From contig VWZW01001325.1 of the NCBI GenBank assembly GCA_013397115.1, positions 443,059 to 507,058 on the forward strand: a DNA stretch of 64,000 nt. The letters run 5' to 3'. This document shows positions 12,281 to 26,328 of this stretch, piece after piece. A model generated the notes under the pieces. That model was not told the origin of the DNA and made no database searches. It worked only from the letters and a program-made list of their open reading frames with translations. This DNA is from Edolisoma coerulescens. Its lineage: Eukaryota > Chordata > Aves > Passeriformes > Campephagidae. Both the position numbers and the translations under genes were made by a program. Positions within the stretch are counted from its first letter, which is position 1; every line of letters starts with the position of its first letter.

Positions 12281-15200
12281 ACTTTGCTCATATGAAGTAA
12301 ACGGTGAACTGATAGACTCTATTTATCTGTTGAGATACGTATATCATTGAACCGGACAACTTTTTGCACACAGATGAGACGATTTTAACTAGAAACTCAT
12401 CATGCATACACTGGAATGTTGACAAGGAACTGCAGGCCAGCTGGAGCAAACCAGAGTTTGAGGGGTTCTCACCCAATGAGTTGAAACACATTGTGATGGA
12501 GACTCCTATCATCACCTGGTCAGAAGCTGGCCTTACTGTCACAACAGTGACAACAGCAACACAAGAGTGTTAGCTAACACGAAAACCAATGTGTGTGTAA
12601 CATGAACCAAAATGGTCTCTTAACAAAATGAGAGTCTACCACCACATAAACCGGCCACAATGAAATGCCCCACAGATTTAAAACATTACCCTAGAGTATA
12701 AGAGCATTGGTCCAAGTAAATATATCTGATGCCACTGTCTGATTTTATGTAAGGTACCTCTAATCTAAGTATACACACTCTTTTCCCAAAACACTTGGTA
12801 AATAAATACTTTCCAGTATTCTGCCCTGCTCTTCACAATACAAAAAAAAAAGCTGGTTACTCTGACAATGCTCATGAATGCTGAAGGTTTCTGGGCCATG
12901 CCCATTTATTTATAATTTCGCAGTAGCCCACTGCAGCGCCAGGCCCAGACATCCCTGCAACAGAAAACTGCTCCAGTCCAGACCACCTGTAACCACTCAA
13001 CAAGAGACTTCACATCAGAGTCCCGGAGCAGAGCTGCTGACCAGCCCCTATCAGCATGCCCATCTTGAGACATTCAGTTCTGACTAACAGCGAGACTGGG
13101 TCACGTTCAACCTCTAGCTTTGAATCAGCCAAGAATCCTGGCTCAGAGACACGTGACAGATTTTACATGACACAGCATGACCAGGGTGCTGGACCCTTTC
13201 ACCCCTCTGTCAGAAAAGCAAGGCAAACTACTCAGTGCAGACCTGAGCTGAGTCCACCCGGACTTTGAGCACCACCACAAGAGGCTGTTCTGTTCACACT
13301 CAGGAAAGCTTGGTTTGGATTACACCTGTATCCACCAGGAGGTTCAGGTGCAACACTGCACAGGGTTTTTAGACACCTGGCTAAAGTGGAAACCACAGCT
13401 CTCACACAACACTAATTTCCAAGGAGCAGACCATAAAGTGGGATGAAATTAAAGCAGAAATGAACTGGATATAGTAAAGTAAACAAGTATGTCTGCAATC
13501 TCAACCTCTCCTGCAAAGCACATAAATGCAGAATTTAAGTGACCTCAGTCAATTTCTTGTGTGAGATGACCACTCATAGCTTGAAGCCCAAAGAACAGCT
13601 TTAAGGAGTCCAGTGTTTAACTTTTGGGACTGCTTACTGTAACACATGGTGAAGGAAAAGACAAATTCTTGGCATCAACTTTTATGCAGTATCAAAGTGT
13701 ATTACTTGCTGACAGATGCACCTTCTACACCCATTTCAACCCAAAATGAGCTTAAAGAATAATTCCTGTCTTCAAGAAGATATATATTACCAACAATGTC
13801 AAAGGGTATGATGCCCACCTTTCCTGCTAAGTTGTGCTAGCGTAGGAGAGAGCCCACAGGTGTCTTTGGAACTTACACTGAGGTTCCAGCCCTTCGCCTG
13901 TATTTCACCAGGAAAACTATCTGCTAAAATACTTTATCTGGAGCCAGAAATAGGAATCAGAAACAAGGACTACTTCCCTCTGTCCCATCCTTCTCCACAC
14001 AACATGCAAACTGGACAGCCACTCTTCAAAGTACAGCCCTTCATGAATGCTCTGTCTACCATTTTGCCACTAAATTGGTTGTTTTTCTTCATGAGAAAAC
14101 CAATATATTTAACAAATGTCACTGCAAAGCTCATAAATATCACATTTCTTCATGCGTTACTGAAACCTCAACAAAAACACACGCCGGAGATGTTTTTCAA
14201 GTTCCAGTTAACTCAATCAGTTTACTTTGTTCTTCCCACTCCAATGAAGAGAAGAAGCACATGTGAACTCTGGCCATATCCAAAGTTTGCTGTCAAGATC
14301 AGCCATTTTACTTCTTAATTTCTATTTATAAACACAGTTAGGTATTACAAGAGCCAGACTATTTAGCCATGAAGACTGTCAAAACAGATAATGTATTGTG
14401 TCTCACTGAATTACAAACTGGCTGGGTGCCTAGCCTATTGACTGCAAAAGTCCACTCCATTACAGCTCCAGCAATGCCTTCTATCTACTTAAAAAAGGTT
14501 TTGAAAAGCAGACAACTGTGAAATGATTATACAGATCATACAAATTATATTTGTTACTCCTTTTGTTGGCTACCTGCAATTATTGGTTACTAGTTCTGAT
14601 GCCAACTCAGGAAGAGTAATACTTTACCAGAAAATCTAACTGATGACCTTCAGTCTAATGAGATGCCACTCAGCAGTTATTTCCCACAGTATCCACATAG
14701 ATGTTGTTCACTTACTCTGCTGGAAATAGTGCTCTGATAAATTGTTTTCCTTATGTATTTAGGGAGCGCATGTACAGCCACAGTGTGATCAAAATTAGTA
14801 TTACATTTCAAAGAACTGAGTCCTTAGTGTAATAGCAGTTACAACACAGTGATAGTTGTTATGAGAACCATGAAATTTTATTTGATTCACTGCAGGCATT
14901 ACTTGTATCTGCTCCCAAAATATCCAAAATAGGGAACTAAAAAAAAAGTAATAAAACCTTAAAGTACGGCAAATTGAATACAGGTAGGCAAACATCTTCT
15001 TTTGAGTGGAAAACACTGAAACAAAATAATAACCCAGAAAATACATATTGACTCCAAGTTAAAATAGCACAGCTAGCCTTTATATGAAATTGTATTATCT
15101 TTTAGAGGAAAATACAAATTAAATACTGCTTTGATTTACAAAATTCTTGACATCCAATCATCAACTTGCATACATGCAGTAAAGTAAAAGCACATTGTGC

Positions 15201-17639
15201 TTCCCTGCAAAGGGTTTTCTTTTAAAGAAGCAGCTATGAATGTAGTCAAAACATGTATTTAATCTAAAAGCAAAATATGATATAGTATTGCAATACAGTA
15301 GTATTCTAATTAATATAAAACTACTTCAGAAATTTCATGTCTATAATTACAACACCTGTATCAATGCCAATTAGCACATTAATCCATAGTCAATTTGAAA
15401 AATAAGCGCAGAAAATCTACAGCAGAAATGGTCATATTTTAACCAAGTGTTTATTGACCTTGTATGGTAAAAGGATAACTATCATATCATGATGTCCATA
15501 TTTGAAGTGTATTTAGCTTAAAAAACCCTAATCAATCTGCATATCACAGTATTACTATGGCATTATAATTGCCTCTCTACAGACATTTTCCTACCCTTAT
15601 TTTGTTTTTTGTCATTACCACTTCCCAGATTTTCAAACTGAAGAAGGAGAAAGTATTAGAGGGACTCTTGCCTCTCTGAACAACTCAAGAAATCAGAGAA
15701 GGAATCTGAAAGGATCTCACATACTTCAGTTCTACATTTGCTTTCCCTTAATATCACTCAGTCAATTAGCAATTATTTTGCTGCTAAATACAGAGACAGC
15801 CAGCTTCAGGTAGGACATTCTTGCTGGTATTATCAGTCCTTTCTCTTCTTTTGAAGAAACTTGAAATTGATCAAAGAGATGATCTGTTTATTTCTTATCC
15901 ATCCCTTATTTAAATGATTCTAAATGTCATATAGAAAGGGTGCTTTACATGGAACTGTCATAAACCAGTCTAAATGGTACCAATGCACATTACTCTGCAG
16001 TATAAACTGACTGCATATTGTAATATTTCTGTCAAGCTATAGATTTTTTTAAAACCAACAGAAAATCCTGAAGCAGAGACCAATGAATTGCTAACTATCT
16101 TTAATAAAATCTGTCTCAGTCCTCAAAAACAATGAAGACTGCTTCCCTGATTTTAATTTCTTTACTCCTATCAATGGTAATCTTTCTGAAGAACTAATAA
16201 AAGAGATTTTTCATATATGATTTTTTCATAGGTCATTGTATTTATTTAGATCAAAAAGAGGACTAAGATTTACAACAGAAATGTTCCCTATCAGTGGCTA
16301 TTTCATAAGAAGGCAAAATAGTACATCTGTTAACTTCACTGTTGCATAATAGCACAGGAGGAGCAACCAAGAGCAAAGCAGACAAATCCACAGCAATTTA
16401 CTGCTTTGTAACCCAAACCAGTGCTTTAAATTCAGCTTGAAAAAAATACAGGTAACACTACTGTAGTTGGACAAAACAAAAACAAAAGCAATTTCTTTGT
16501 GGTAAGACATACTTAGTTAACAGACTGCCACGTTCTGCATGACTTGCCATTTTTGGATGAAGACTCTGGTGAAGAAAACTGCAGAGAAATAAGGCCTAAG
16601 GCATCGATGCCATGTGAGCATTACAAAAACGTCACACTGAACACAACCGCCTAGCCAACCCCAGGCAGAAAAAAGGACTCCAGTGTTCGGGAAGGTAACC
16701 AGACTCATAAGGGCCAAAACCAAGTAACAAAATGGCAAACACTCCCCCTAAAGAAATGAAATCTTGTTTTTTCCTATACTCCTTTTTTTTTATTATACTA
16801 GAAAACAGTGACTAAAATGGTGAATTTATTTTATTTCTGTTAGGTAAGTGTCAAGACTGGTGATAAGCTGGAATATGCTAAAACATCTCCAAGCAGAATT
16901 CTGAACAGTTTTAACTAAATAAATGATCTTACTTTAGATGTGTTGCGAATGCAAAGAAAAGCTTAAAACAACACATTATGTATTCAATTGACATACTGAA
17001 GAAATGATATGTTTTCTGTAGTAAGTAAAACCAGATTTAGTGTTTCTTTTCACCATGCTCTACAAGATTTTAGAGGTAGTAGATATTATCCTCCCACGCC
17101 TTATTGTTATTCGCAGGTGAGTAGGAGGAAAACCAGTTTTCCTACTTTCTAACTCCCAGCTGGTTTCTCACTGAATTGATTTCTCTTCATTCTGTGTGAA
17201 TGAAATAGTTACTGAACTAACCTAATGAATAACAAGAAGAAATACTTTCTCTGCATCTGCAGAGAAGAGCAGTGTTGTCAAAAAAGCAATTAATACTGAA
17301 GGAAACTAACTCTGGTGCTTAACCATTACCTTTAGTAGTTCTGTGGTGTGGTTCCTGTTAAAAACTTCAATAGCACACTCTCCATCTAGATTTAACAAAA
17401 ACTATTGAAAAATCTGGATGTGTAGTACATGCTTATAAAAGTACATGAAAATATGCTGTACTGGGATACATGATGGATTAGGAGTGTGTTACATTATCAC
17501 ATATCCAGCAAACAGGATTATCACCAGTGATACCCTTAGCAGACAATGGGATTGAGCAGTTCTGTACAACACAACAGAAACAGATGGATGTGTAATTGTA
17601 GAATAGTGGAGGTTTCCAACTTATCAGTCAGAACTCAGG

Positions 17640-17745
17640 TGGACAAAGTCCTAGGAAACCTGGGTCAGTGTTGAGCATGATCTGACTAAGGGATTGGACT
17701 GGATGACCTCATGGCTTACCTTCCAACTTGAGTGATCCTATGATT
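17640..17745 (+). mobile_element. CR1 LINE 3' end fragment
   Basis: A stretch with GATCTGACTAAGGGATTGGA, TGGATGACCTC, TTCCAAC and a terminal GATCCTATGATT matches the 3' terminal segment shared by CR1 families. It is 5'-truncated, as is usual, and moderately decayed. Confidence 0.75.
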
Positions 17746-18791
17746 ACATCAAGTCTGGGGCTTCATGTAAGGAAAGTGTTTAGTTGCATCAAGGATTGTG
17801 AAATCTCTTCATTGTTTGCAAAATTCACATATCTCTTGAATGACTCCAGCTAATTACAAAATTTTAAACACTTCTGAACTATTTTCAGAGTTTACTGAAG
17901 GACTTTTCCTATGGTCACAACAGGTTTAAGCTTCACATAAGGATTCTGGTGAACAGACACTACTTCAATAGTACTTGGTCTTTTATAAATGTCTCCCTGC
18001 TGCTAAGACTTCATACATGTTACTCAGAGGGAAAATAAGACGTCAGGGGACATACATCAACTGAAGATTTGAGAGTAAAATTGTATACTAGACTATCACT
18101 AATAGGTACTCAGTAGCACCTAGTGCTCCTTTATATGCATATATAGAAACTACCAAAAAAATTCAGACCCTATCCAAGTTGTCACCTGTGCAAATCCAGA
18201 AATCATTCTGCAATTACAACATCTGCAACTTGACAGGCTCAACTCACCCATTAGAATAAAGAGGAGTTACCTGTGCATGTTTAGGCAGGTACCTTACTGA
18301 CACTCAGAAAGAGTAAAGACAAGTAGCTGATTCTTTCATTGACATTTTCTGTCTAAACAGGTCAGGAAGTTTTTACAAACGCACATACCAGAAGTGCCTT
18401 TCAAGTCTCTAGTGACTGTTCAAAATCTGTTTCTATCTCCATGAAACCGAAAGACATTGAAACCAATAGCTTTGTCTTTTATATGTAATTTTACAGTCCG
18501 CTGGTTTTCAGTCATACAAAGAATTCTTAAACCATGTCAGACTTCTGGTTCATATTACAGGGATGCTATCCATTCTTTGGTGAGGTCCTCATCATGGAAT
18601 TTTTTCCTGGATCCACCTTGCTGGTGTCAGTGCAAACTAATACCAATATAGCTTTCAATCAAGATGCACAATGTTGATAAAAAAATTATCACTTCAGTAT
18701 CAGCCAGGCAAGTTGCATATGAAATGCAGCATTAATGTAATTTCTTGAAAAAGCTTATTTAAGTTTAGCAGGTAGTCTTTCCAACAGTTAA

Positions 18792-18819
18792 TGATAAGCC
18801 CTTATGAAAGGGCTTATCA
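18792..18819. repeat. Perfect 12-bp inverted repeat (hairpin)
   Basis: TGATAAGCCCTT (18792-18803) and AAGGGCTTATCA (18808-18819) are exact reverse complements around an ATGA loop. With a small bulge the pairing may extend outward (AGTT with AACT-like flanks). There is no T-run characteristic of a pol III terminator directly after it. Confidence 0.85.
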
Positions 18820-19341
18820 ACTGGGAGAATTTTTTAAGGATTTGAATTCCCATAGGTGGTTGTTCATATCTGTGTACAATATAGACAAGACAATAACAAA
18901 CTAGGATGAAATTTTCTTTTCACTTTGGTGCATTTTCTGTCAATTAAAATGTAAGAGGCAAGATACAGATGTAACCGAAGTTATTTTCTCCATTGCTGGT
19001 AACAACTGAACCCAAAACTTCAGTTTGTCCTGGGATATTGGAGTCTTCCAGTTTAATACCTTGGACATGTACACTCCTCAGAAGGAGTCCACCATTCCTC
19101 ACCCTTGCTCCTGAAAACTAGAGCTAGAACCCTGAATCTTAATGCCTGTTTGAGGCACCATAATTACATTTATTTCAGCCTGAAGAGTTAAATTACACTA
19201 GAAGAGAGAACAAGAACAAAGAGACTGTGGTAGGAGGACTGTTGCTGCCTTTCCCCTTACAACAAGTTCAGTTCTATATAGCCTACATATACTCCACAAA
19301 CAAGATTCAACCATTCTCATTACAAGTCCTGTTTGGGGAGG

Positions 19342-19342
19342 N
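19342..19342. other. Undetermined base (N) in intron 1
   Basis: A single N in a G-rich run, 75 bp before the solo LTR. No duplicated flanks are visible. Confidence 0.9.
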
Positions 19343-19416
19343 TTCTCCTTTATTTGGCCCTGTAGTACACCCTGGATGGATCTCACATATATGCAATGTT
19401 CTCTGAGTTTTCTATT

Positions 19417-19997
19417 TGTGCTGGTTTTGGACGGGATAAAGTACAATTCCTTCATAGTAGGTAATATGGGACTATGTTTCAGATTAGTGCTGAAAAGTAT
19501 TGAATATAGAGGTTTTGATTATTACTGAGCAGTGCTTGCACCAAGTCCAGGCTTTTTCTGCCTCTCACACTGCCCCCCCAGTGAGGAGGCTGAGGGTGAA
19601 CAAGAAGTTGGGAGGGGACACAGCTAGGACAGCTGATCCCAAGAGACCAAAAGGATAGTCCATAGCATATGGTATCATGTTCATTATATAAAGCAGAGGG
19701 AAGAAGGAAGAGGGGATGTTCAGAGTGATGGCATTTGTCTTCCCAAGTATCCATGACGTGTGACAGAGCTCTGCTTTCCTGAAGATGGCTGAACACCTGC
19801 CTGCCCAGGCGAAGTGGCAAACTCCTTGTTTTGCTTTGCCTGTGTGCAGGGCTTTTGCTTTTCCTATTGAACTGCCTTTACCTCAACCCACGGGTTTTCT
19901 CACTTTTACCCTCCTGATTCTCACCCCCATCCCACCACAGGGGGATGAGCAAGGGCTGTGTGGTGCTCTGTTGCCAGCCGGGGTTAAATCATGACAG
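19417..19997 (-). mobile_element. Solo LTR of an avian endogenous retrovirus
   Basis: Read on the minus strand, this 581-bp block begins TGTCATGATTTAACCCCGGC and ends CCAAAACCAGCACA, giving the TGT...ACA ends of a retroviral LTR. Its interior matches LTRs I know to be common in passerine and related genomes: a GTGGGTTGAGGTAAAGGCAG block, a TATATAA-type TATA box near 19681-19693, and a GGTCAGCTGTCCT-like block seen here as GATCAGCTGTCCTAGCTGTG. No internal viral genes adjoin either end, so it is a solo LTR left by recombination. I could not find a convincing target-site duplication. The exact family name is uncertain. Confidence 0.8.
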
Positions 19998-21289
19998 TAC
20001 TCCACTACTGCTGGTGGTTACTGAAGTTTAACTGCAGCAAAGTTTCTGAAAAAAACTCATTTTTTTAAGCATAGGGGGCATGAAGACATAGAAAAAGTCT
20101 ACATGAAGGACTTTCAGATAAGCTGCACTGAAGGGCCATAACTGATTCCTCTACATACTGTCAGGTAGAATTAGGCTGCTGTTTTGTTTATTAATTTTTT
20201 CCATGATGTTCAGAACATTTGATAAAATATCCTACATATTAAGGCAAAAAAATTCTCTAATGTAGTTAAATAATATTGTATTATTGATTTATTTGAAGAA
20301 ACTGTGAAGAAAAATTACAGCTAGTATTTCAACAGAATCTCTACAACCAGTTAACATTTACAGGTAGGACTTTAAAAGAAACTGAAAAGGAAACCTACTA
20401 GAATTCATAGCTCAAGGTACAAAACAGTGGGAAATGCTATTTTACCTGAAGACATCACCCAGGGAAGTAACAATAACTAATTTATTGTCAATTGTATAGA
20501 TAAACTGAAGCCCAGAGAATTTACTCCCTGTGATGACATCTTAAAGCTCAGGACATTCTGGAAGAAGACAGTCAAAACTCTTGACTGAGCAGGACTCATT
20601 AAACAATCCTTTTGACCTTGACAGAAGACAGTTGGCAGAAATTCTTCAGGATTTGATTATCTCCCTCTCCTATAGACATCTTTGAATGCTCATACTTAAA
20701 TATAGACATGCACACTTCTAAATAAACACGACTTACATCTTTCTCTTGCTGACAAAGCAATGCTCATATGATAATTCTATCATGGGAAAAAAAATATTTT
20801 CAGTTACAGACCTTGACAAAGAGTGCAAAAATTTAAAGAGTGCTTCAGTTTGCCTGTTTACCAGATTAAACAGGTATTTCTAAATAGTATGTGCTTCATG
20901 GAAGAAAGCAAATTAGACCAACGCTGGGTAAAGGCTATGGCTTGAATCTTCAATCTCCTCTATGTCTACATACAAAGCAAAGACAAGATGTGAGCAATAT
21001 CAGATAGTAACAATGTGTACTCCTATTCGGAGATGTAAATAGCAACACAGGGTGCAAGACAGAGGCCTTAAAACTGGATGAAGAATGCAAAGAAATTCAA
21101 GCAGTAACAAAGTTCTACTCTTTTCCAAATAAGGATGTAACAATAATAAAACAAGCCTAATTTTCAAAGTAAAATTGTTAGAAGCAAATCTGGACTATGA
21201 TTAATAGAATATAAACACCTAAAATTCTTTCGCTGCCATGATTGTTTACTACTAATTAAGCAGATAATTTTTTCACACTCCATTTGCAG

Positions 21290-21344
21290 CAACATCTTCT
21301 GTTTGAAGTGTTGTGAAGATGTTGTGTTTGTCCAACACAAACAC
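21290..21344. repeat. Two abutting hairpins
   Basis: CAACATCTTC (21290-21299) pairs with GAAGATGTTG (21315-21324), and GTGTTTGT (21324-21331) pairs with ACAAACAC (21337-21344). The two stems share one base, so they sit back to back. Stems this short can arise by chance in a window of this size. Confidence 0.5.
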
Positions 21345-22439
21345 TTGTAAATTTCACTTTTTGATGGTTCTATACTTTGATCAATTCAGTGGCTTTTATG
21401 ACTTCAAGAAAACTGGATTTTGGAGACTTATGCAATTTCCTGAGAACTGGCCATATGAAACATTTGATGACCTCTAACTTTGGCTCTTTACACTGTTGTC
21501 CATGTCACATTTGAGGTGAGAAAAATAAAGCTGTGGAAAAGTCATATCAAGGATAAATATCAATATTGCTTCCTTTTGTGTCTGTGGTTCTTTATAAAAT
21601 ACTTGGATATACCTCATGAATGGCAAAGGTCTGAAGCACAGTTTGTTCACAAACCCACAAGAAAATGAAGAGGGAAGGAAGGATGTTTATAATGGAAGTC
21701 TGATAGCTGTAAGCTTAAAGCTCAAATCAGATTAATCACTTGGGATGTAGACTTTCAACTGATAAAAATTTGGAAGTCACTGTCATGTCATTACAAATTA
21801 AAATGGCAGGCACTCTCAAAATCAGTTGTATCTGGAAGCCATCCACTATGTTTAACTGGCATTCTGTGGAGGCAGATACACCTTATCTGAGTGTAAGAGT
21901 AAAGGCTCTCAGGACAGCACAGGACAAACCAAGCACTAGCACAGAGTAAAACACCTGACACCAAAGCTGACTCTTTGATTCTAGAAGTTATTAGGGTTCA
22001 TGCCTTTTTGATATTCTTCTAACAGAAAATTTAGATCTTCAGAATTTCTTTTTAGACCGTTTACTTTAATTAAGTCAAGGAGCTTTTTAGGCCACATAGC
22101 TCAAAGAGATACTAGGGAATTATTCAGAAAATACTGATTTCACGCTCTGGGATGGGAATGCAAAAAATGTACACATAATAAAACATGCTTAGAAAACATT
22201 CTTGTGAGAAAAAGAATAAGCCATAAACCCTTATTCTTCCCACAGAAAAGTTAATTAATGAGATGACTGAAAGCCATAAACATAAATCTAAAGAAAACAT
22301 AAAACCCAAAGGACGTTGTGAATTAACTTGACACTATCCACTTCACTACATAAATGCAATACTTTTTGTTGTGTGTGGCACATCCTCCTCTCTTTTATAA
22401 GTACATATACATATAGTCTCTCTTATGAATCATGGAACC

Positions 22440-22750
22440 TTTTGGCTAGGGTTGGCATTGCCTTTTGTCCTGACAAGAGGCGGTGCGCTCCACAGCTATG
22501 AAAGCTGGCTCTCCTCACGGGCTGCCCCAGCTCAGCACCACAGGCCGCCTTTCCAAGCAGGGAGAGGAAGGCGGGCACCCAGGAACCAAGCAGCAGGCTG
22601 CATGTAGGCAGGGCTTGGCTGGAAGGCCTCAGCAACCTGTCCCCGACTGCCCCTGTTTCCCCGCGAGGAAGAGGGTGAGCTGCACACCACTGCCTTCAGC
22701 CAGGTCTCACCTGCAGCCACCCCTGGGCATCACTGCCATCCAGTGACTAC
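22440..22750. other. GC-rich patch in intron 1, unidentified
   Basis: About 300 bp of GC-rich sequence with several CpGs lies in AT-rich intron. It is open in several frames on both strands, which is typical of GC-rich DNA with few stop codons and not evidence of coding. It could be an alternative promoter, an unrecognised repeat or a GC-rich island. I see no splice sites that would join it to AIG1 in frame. Confidence 0.35.
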
Positions 22751-25636
22751 AGCAGCAATGAAACACAGCCCCGACACACAAATGCCAGTGGTACACAGGC
22801 TTAAGTATTTACATAACCAGAGACTACAAAATACACTAATCAATAAGGGCACACACAAAATTCAGGATCAGAAATGCTGCAAAGATAATGCACTCCTCTC
22901 CAAAGCATGCACACAGCTGCCTCAGCCCTGCTTTCATGATGGATCCTGCAGGCAGAAGGGCCCAGATTAGGAAATCAGGGACTTGATCGATGAGGATCCA
23001 GGACTGTCGAAATTCTGATGATATGTCTTTGCAATCTCCTCCACTAAAAATCACTGATCCTTTATGAATTTTCAAACAAATAATGAATATTGGGAGAAAA
23101 AAAACAGTCCAGCACAGTGAAGCAATAATCCACGGACACGAAACACATTCCACATTTCTCTCCTCATTCAACTCCGCAGCTACAAGAAGACAGTAGCACA
23201 GTAAACAAGCCTCCTCCTCCTCAACACACTTCAACTCATTCTTCCCACACACAGCTGCCACTATCATGCATATTTCAAAGCCTCCATCTGGGCTTGACAA
23301 CTGTACCTTCCTTTCTTCCAGCCAACAGAAATACACGTCCTACTCAAACAGGCATGGATGATACCGCGCTGTTTATTTCAGAAAAGAAGCTGTTCCACAA
23401 GTAGGTCATGTGGGTGGAAGCCTCCATGCTAACCTACATGTTCACCGTGTAGGTTAGAGCTACCCTACATTCATTTTTCCCTCTTTCCAGCTAGAAATTC
23501 AGGCAGCATGTGAGGATTTGTGGTACTTGTCCAGGCTGCTGCATGCCTGGTTCTTCTGCATAAACACCTACTGTTCGCACAGGGTTTAACTTCACAGTAT
23601 ACACCCAGCAGGTTCAACATTTCCCAGAGATTCTTCATTTATGCCACATATGCTACACAGTGCAGGTATACCTCCTTCTGTCCAGAAATATGTCCATAAT
23701 TCCAACAGCTGTTGCAGACTGAGGATGTCCTAAACTCAGCATGCACACAGGCAGATCTCCAGTCTACGGCCTCATCTTTTTTTCTCTTAAGGTCAACTTG
23801 GCCCTGCTAGAGCTATGCCTCTTGAAGTGCTGCTGCAGCAGCACCCACTCTGCACCCACAGCAGCAGCCTACATTCTACAATTTAAATAGCTGTGTCTCT
23901 TCCTTTCTCCCTCAGCAGCCTGTACTCAGATCACCCTTCCTGTACCATCAAAGCACTCGCCTACATCCAGCATGTAAACAGGCACCCTGCCTCTCTCCAC
24001 CTCTTGTTCTGCAGTGGCTGGGTAGGCATAGGCTGAGGACAGTGCCTCTTGCAACACCGAGAAAGGCCAAAGTTACCCCAGGCTGTGGTTCTTATCTTGA
24101 GAGCAGAAGAAGGTGGGGCCAAACCGGAGTTAGGTTGCTCCTCCTCCACCAAGGGGGTAGCACCTGGGTTCATTCACACCTGAGGGCAACATCCACACGT
24201 TTCCCGTATCTTTGTGAATAGCAGCAGCAGCAGCGAGTGAGTCACCAGGTGAGACAGGGCAGACTGGAGGTGATGCTTAATAGTCCAGGCAGAGCAGGTT
24301 GAATAGCCAGTCTCACCTCCAGCCCCACCCCACAAAAAACCCCAAAGGCTGAATAGGAGTAATCTGTGGGCAGCCTCTGCCCCACATCACCTCCTGAACC
24401 ACCTGAGATTAAAAATGTTTTAATATACAGATTACACAACTAAGGTAATTCCTAAAGGATTTTAATGACTATATGTCCAGCCAATTTCAGTCTCTCGTTT
24501 GCTGGGCTTGCATTTGGTTCAAATCACACTTCTCTGCAGAGAAATGTGAGGCTTAGATGGCAAATATTTCTTAAGTGCTTTGAGATTTTGTAATAAAAGG
24601 TGCAATGGCACTACAAAAGAATTTTTTTAAGACACTTGCTATCAGAAGATGTTAGTTTTTTCCAGAAGATCTCTATCTACGTGCGTACTGCTTCTTTCTT
24701 GGAATACGGAGGACAAAGGAGATGGTACACACGTAAGCATCCCTAAAGAGAACAGACAAGACTGATCATTTAGAATGGTCAATCAGCTGTTTATACTATT
24801 TACCTATGCTTTCCTTTGGGAAGACCACCAAGGAGAAAAACTGCAAAGCAAACTCCAGTGGAAAGATACTTTCCACCCAGCGTACTCATTCATTTTAGGT
24901 CATATGGAAAAAGATGTGACCTAGATCTTCTGCCACTCTGCAGGCACTACCTGTCTTCCTACTTTAACAGCATTTCCAACAAACTGAGATATGGCCTTAA
25001 TTTTCCTTAAGCTGATCATACAGGTTTAAATTTTTTTCTTTGATATTTATCATAGTGCTTCGGAGGTCACCCAGGCATTTTATGCAGACTGCTGGTACAC
25101 TTAATCATTTCAGTGTCTTCCTGCACTAAATCAGAAGACATTATATTAATAAAAGATGGGTCTGTTCCAGGTCTGATTCAGAACGCTGAATCCCCATCTA
25201 CCTGGCTTAAAAAGAGTCCTTTAAAAAGGTCAGTTTACTCTATGGAATTCTGAGTATCAAGGATATGTCTTCTCTCACACAAGATGTATACACTTGAAAC
25301 CAGCATGAAGACATTGGAGTGATTCAGAATGAGAGCTCAAGGCTGTCTGCACCACAACCTAGCCAAAGAGACCTTGTCTGAAAATACACCACTGAGATAC
25401 AGGCACACCATGCAAATAAGTATCTTATAAAACATGCTTGCCTCCATCACTACAGTTTTTTGTCTGGCAAATACTGTTTGGTCACATTCACTTAGCACAA
25501 GAAACACGACAGGCAAAATACAAGGTCTACGAGGGAAAGACTGGCCAGAAGTTAGCTTCTCTTGTACCATATTATTATTATTTGGTTCCTTCTTCAAAAT
25601 ACTTATTAATCCCTGTAATCAGGTTGTGCATACTTT

Positions 25637-25651
25637 AAAAAAAAAAAAAAA
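25637..25651 (+). repeat. A15 tract
   Basis: A pure run of 15 A. The preceding sequence is not a recognisable processed gene or LINE tail. Confidence 0.9.
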
Positions 25652-26328
25652 GAGAAAGGTTTAACAGTTGTTCAGTTATTTTCTGGGCTTGGATTTATCA
25701 CATCCTCCTCTGACTCTAATTTTTGTATTTCAAATTTAAGTTTGCATTGACCATCTCACACAGCAAAGGTACAATTCCTATGAAATAAGGTTAATATTTA
25801 TGATTAAGTCACAACTTTCAGTGTTATGGTCCTCTTGTGACATCTTGGCCCTTGCTAAAGGAAAATTTAACACATTTTCAATTAATAATGCTCACAAAAT
25901 ATTTCTGAATAACACTTTCTCACTGCAATGGCTGATTCCTTTGTAACGTAGTTTTGTCCAAGTATTTTAATGAAGACAATCAAATGTCTTGTTTTCACTT
26001 GATCAGTTCAACTGTTCTGAAGCCATGAATTTGAAATACTTTTTCTGAATCTTTCTTTTTCCTCACAAGAAATTGTGAGATTGATTTTTTCTTCCCATCT
26101 GGAACAAATTTGTAATTTCTAAATTTACAATCACACCAGAAGAGGCATTAAAAAAAATACAGAAAAAACCTCCTTTGATATTTTATATCTTGTCTTGCAA
26201 TGTGCTGAAAAATCACATATTTCTAAGTCACATGCATATGTGGATGCTTTGTATCACCCAGAACTGGGAGTCTGACCTCATCTCCTGTGCAAACTAGGCA
26301 GAACAAATGTGAATAATACAGAGAAAAT

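Noticed and set aside
22836..23336. 166-codon minus-strand open frame
   Set aside because: No start context, domain, splice structure or resemblance I recognise; the length is compatible with chance in 64 kb over six frames.
23430..23456. 9-bp hairpin TAACCTACA/TGTAGGTTA
   Set aside because: Stem length with a 9-nt loop is expected by chance in a window this size.
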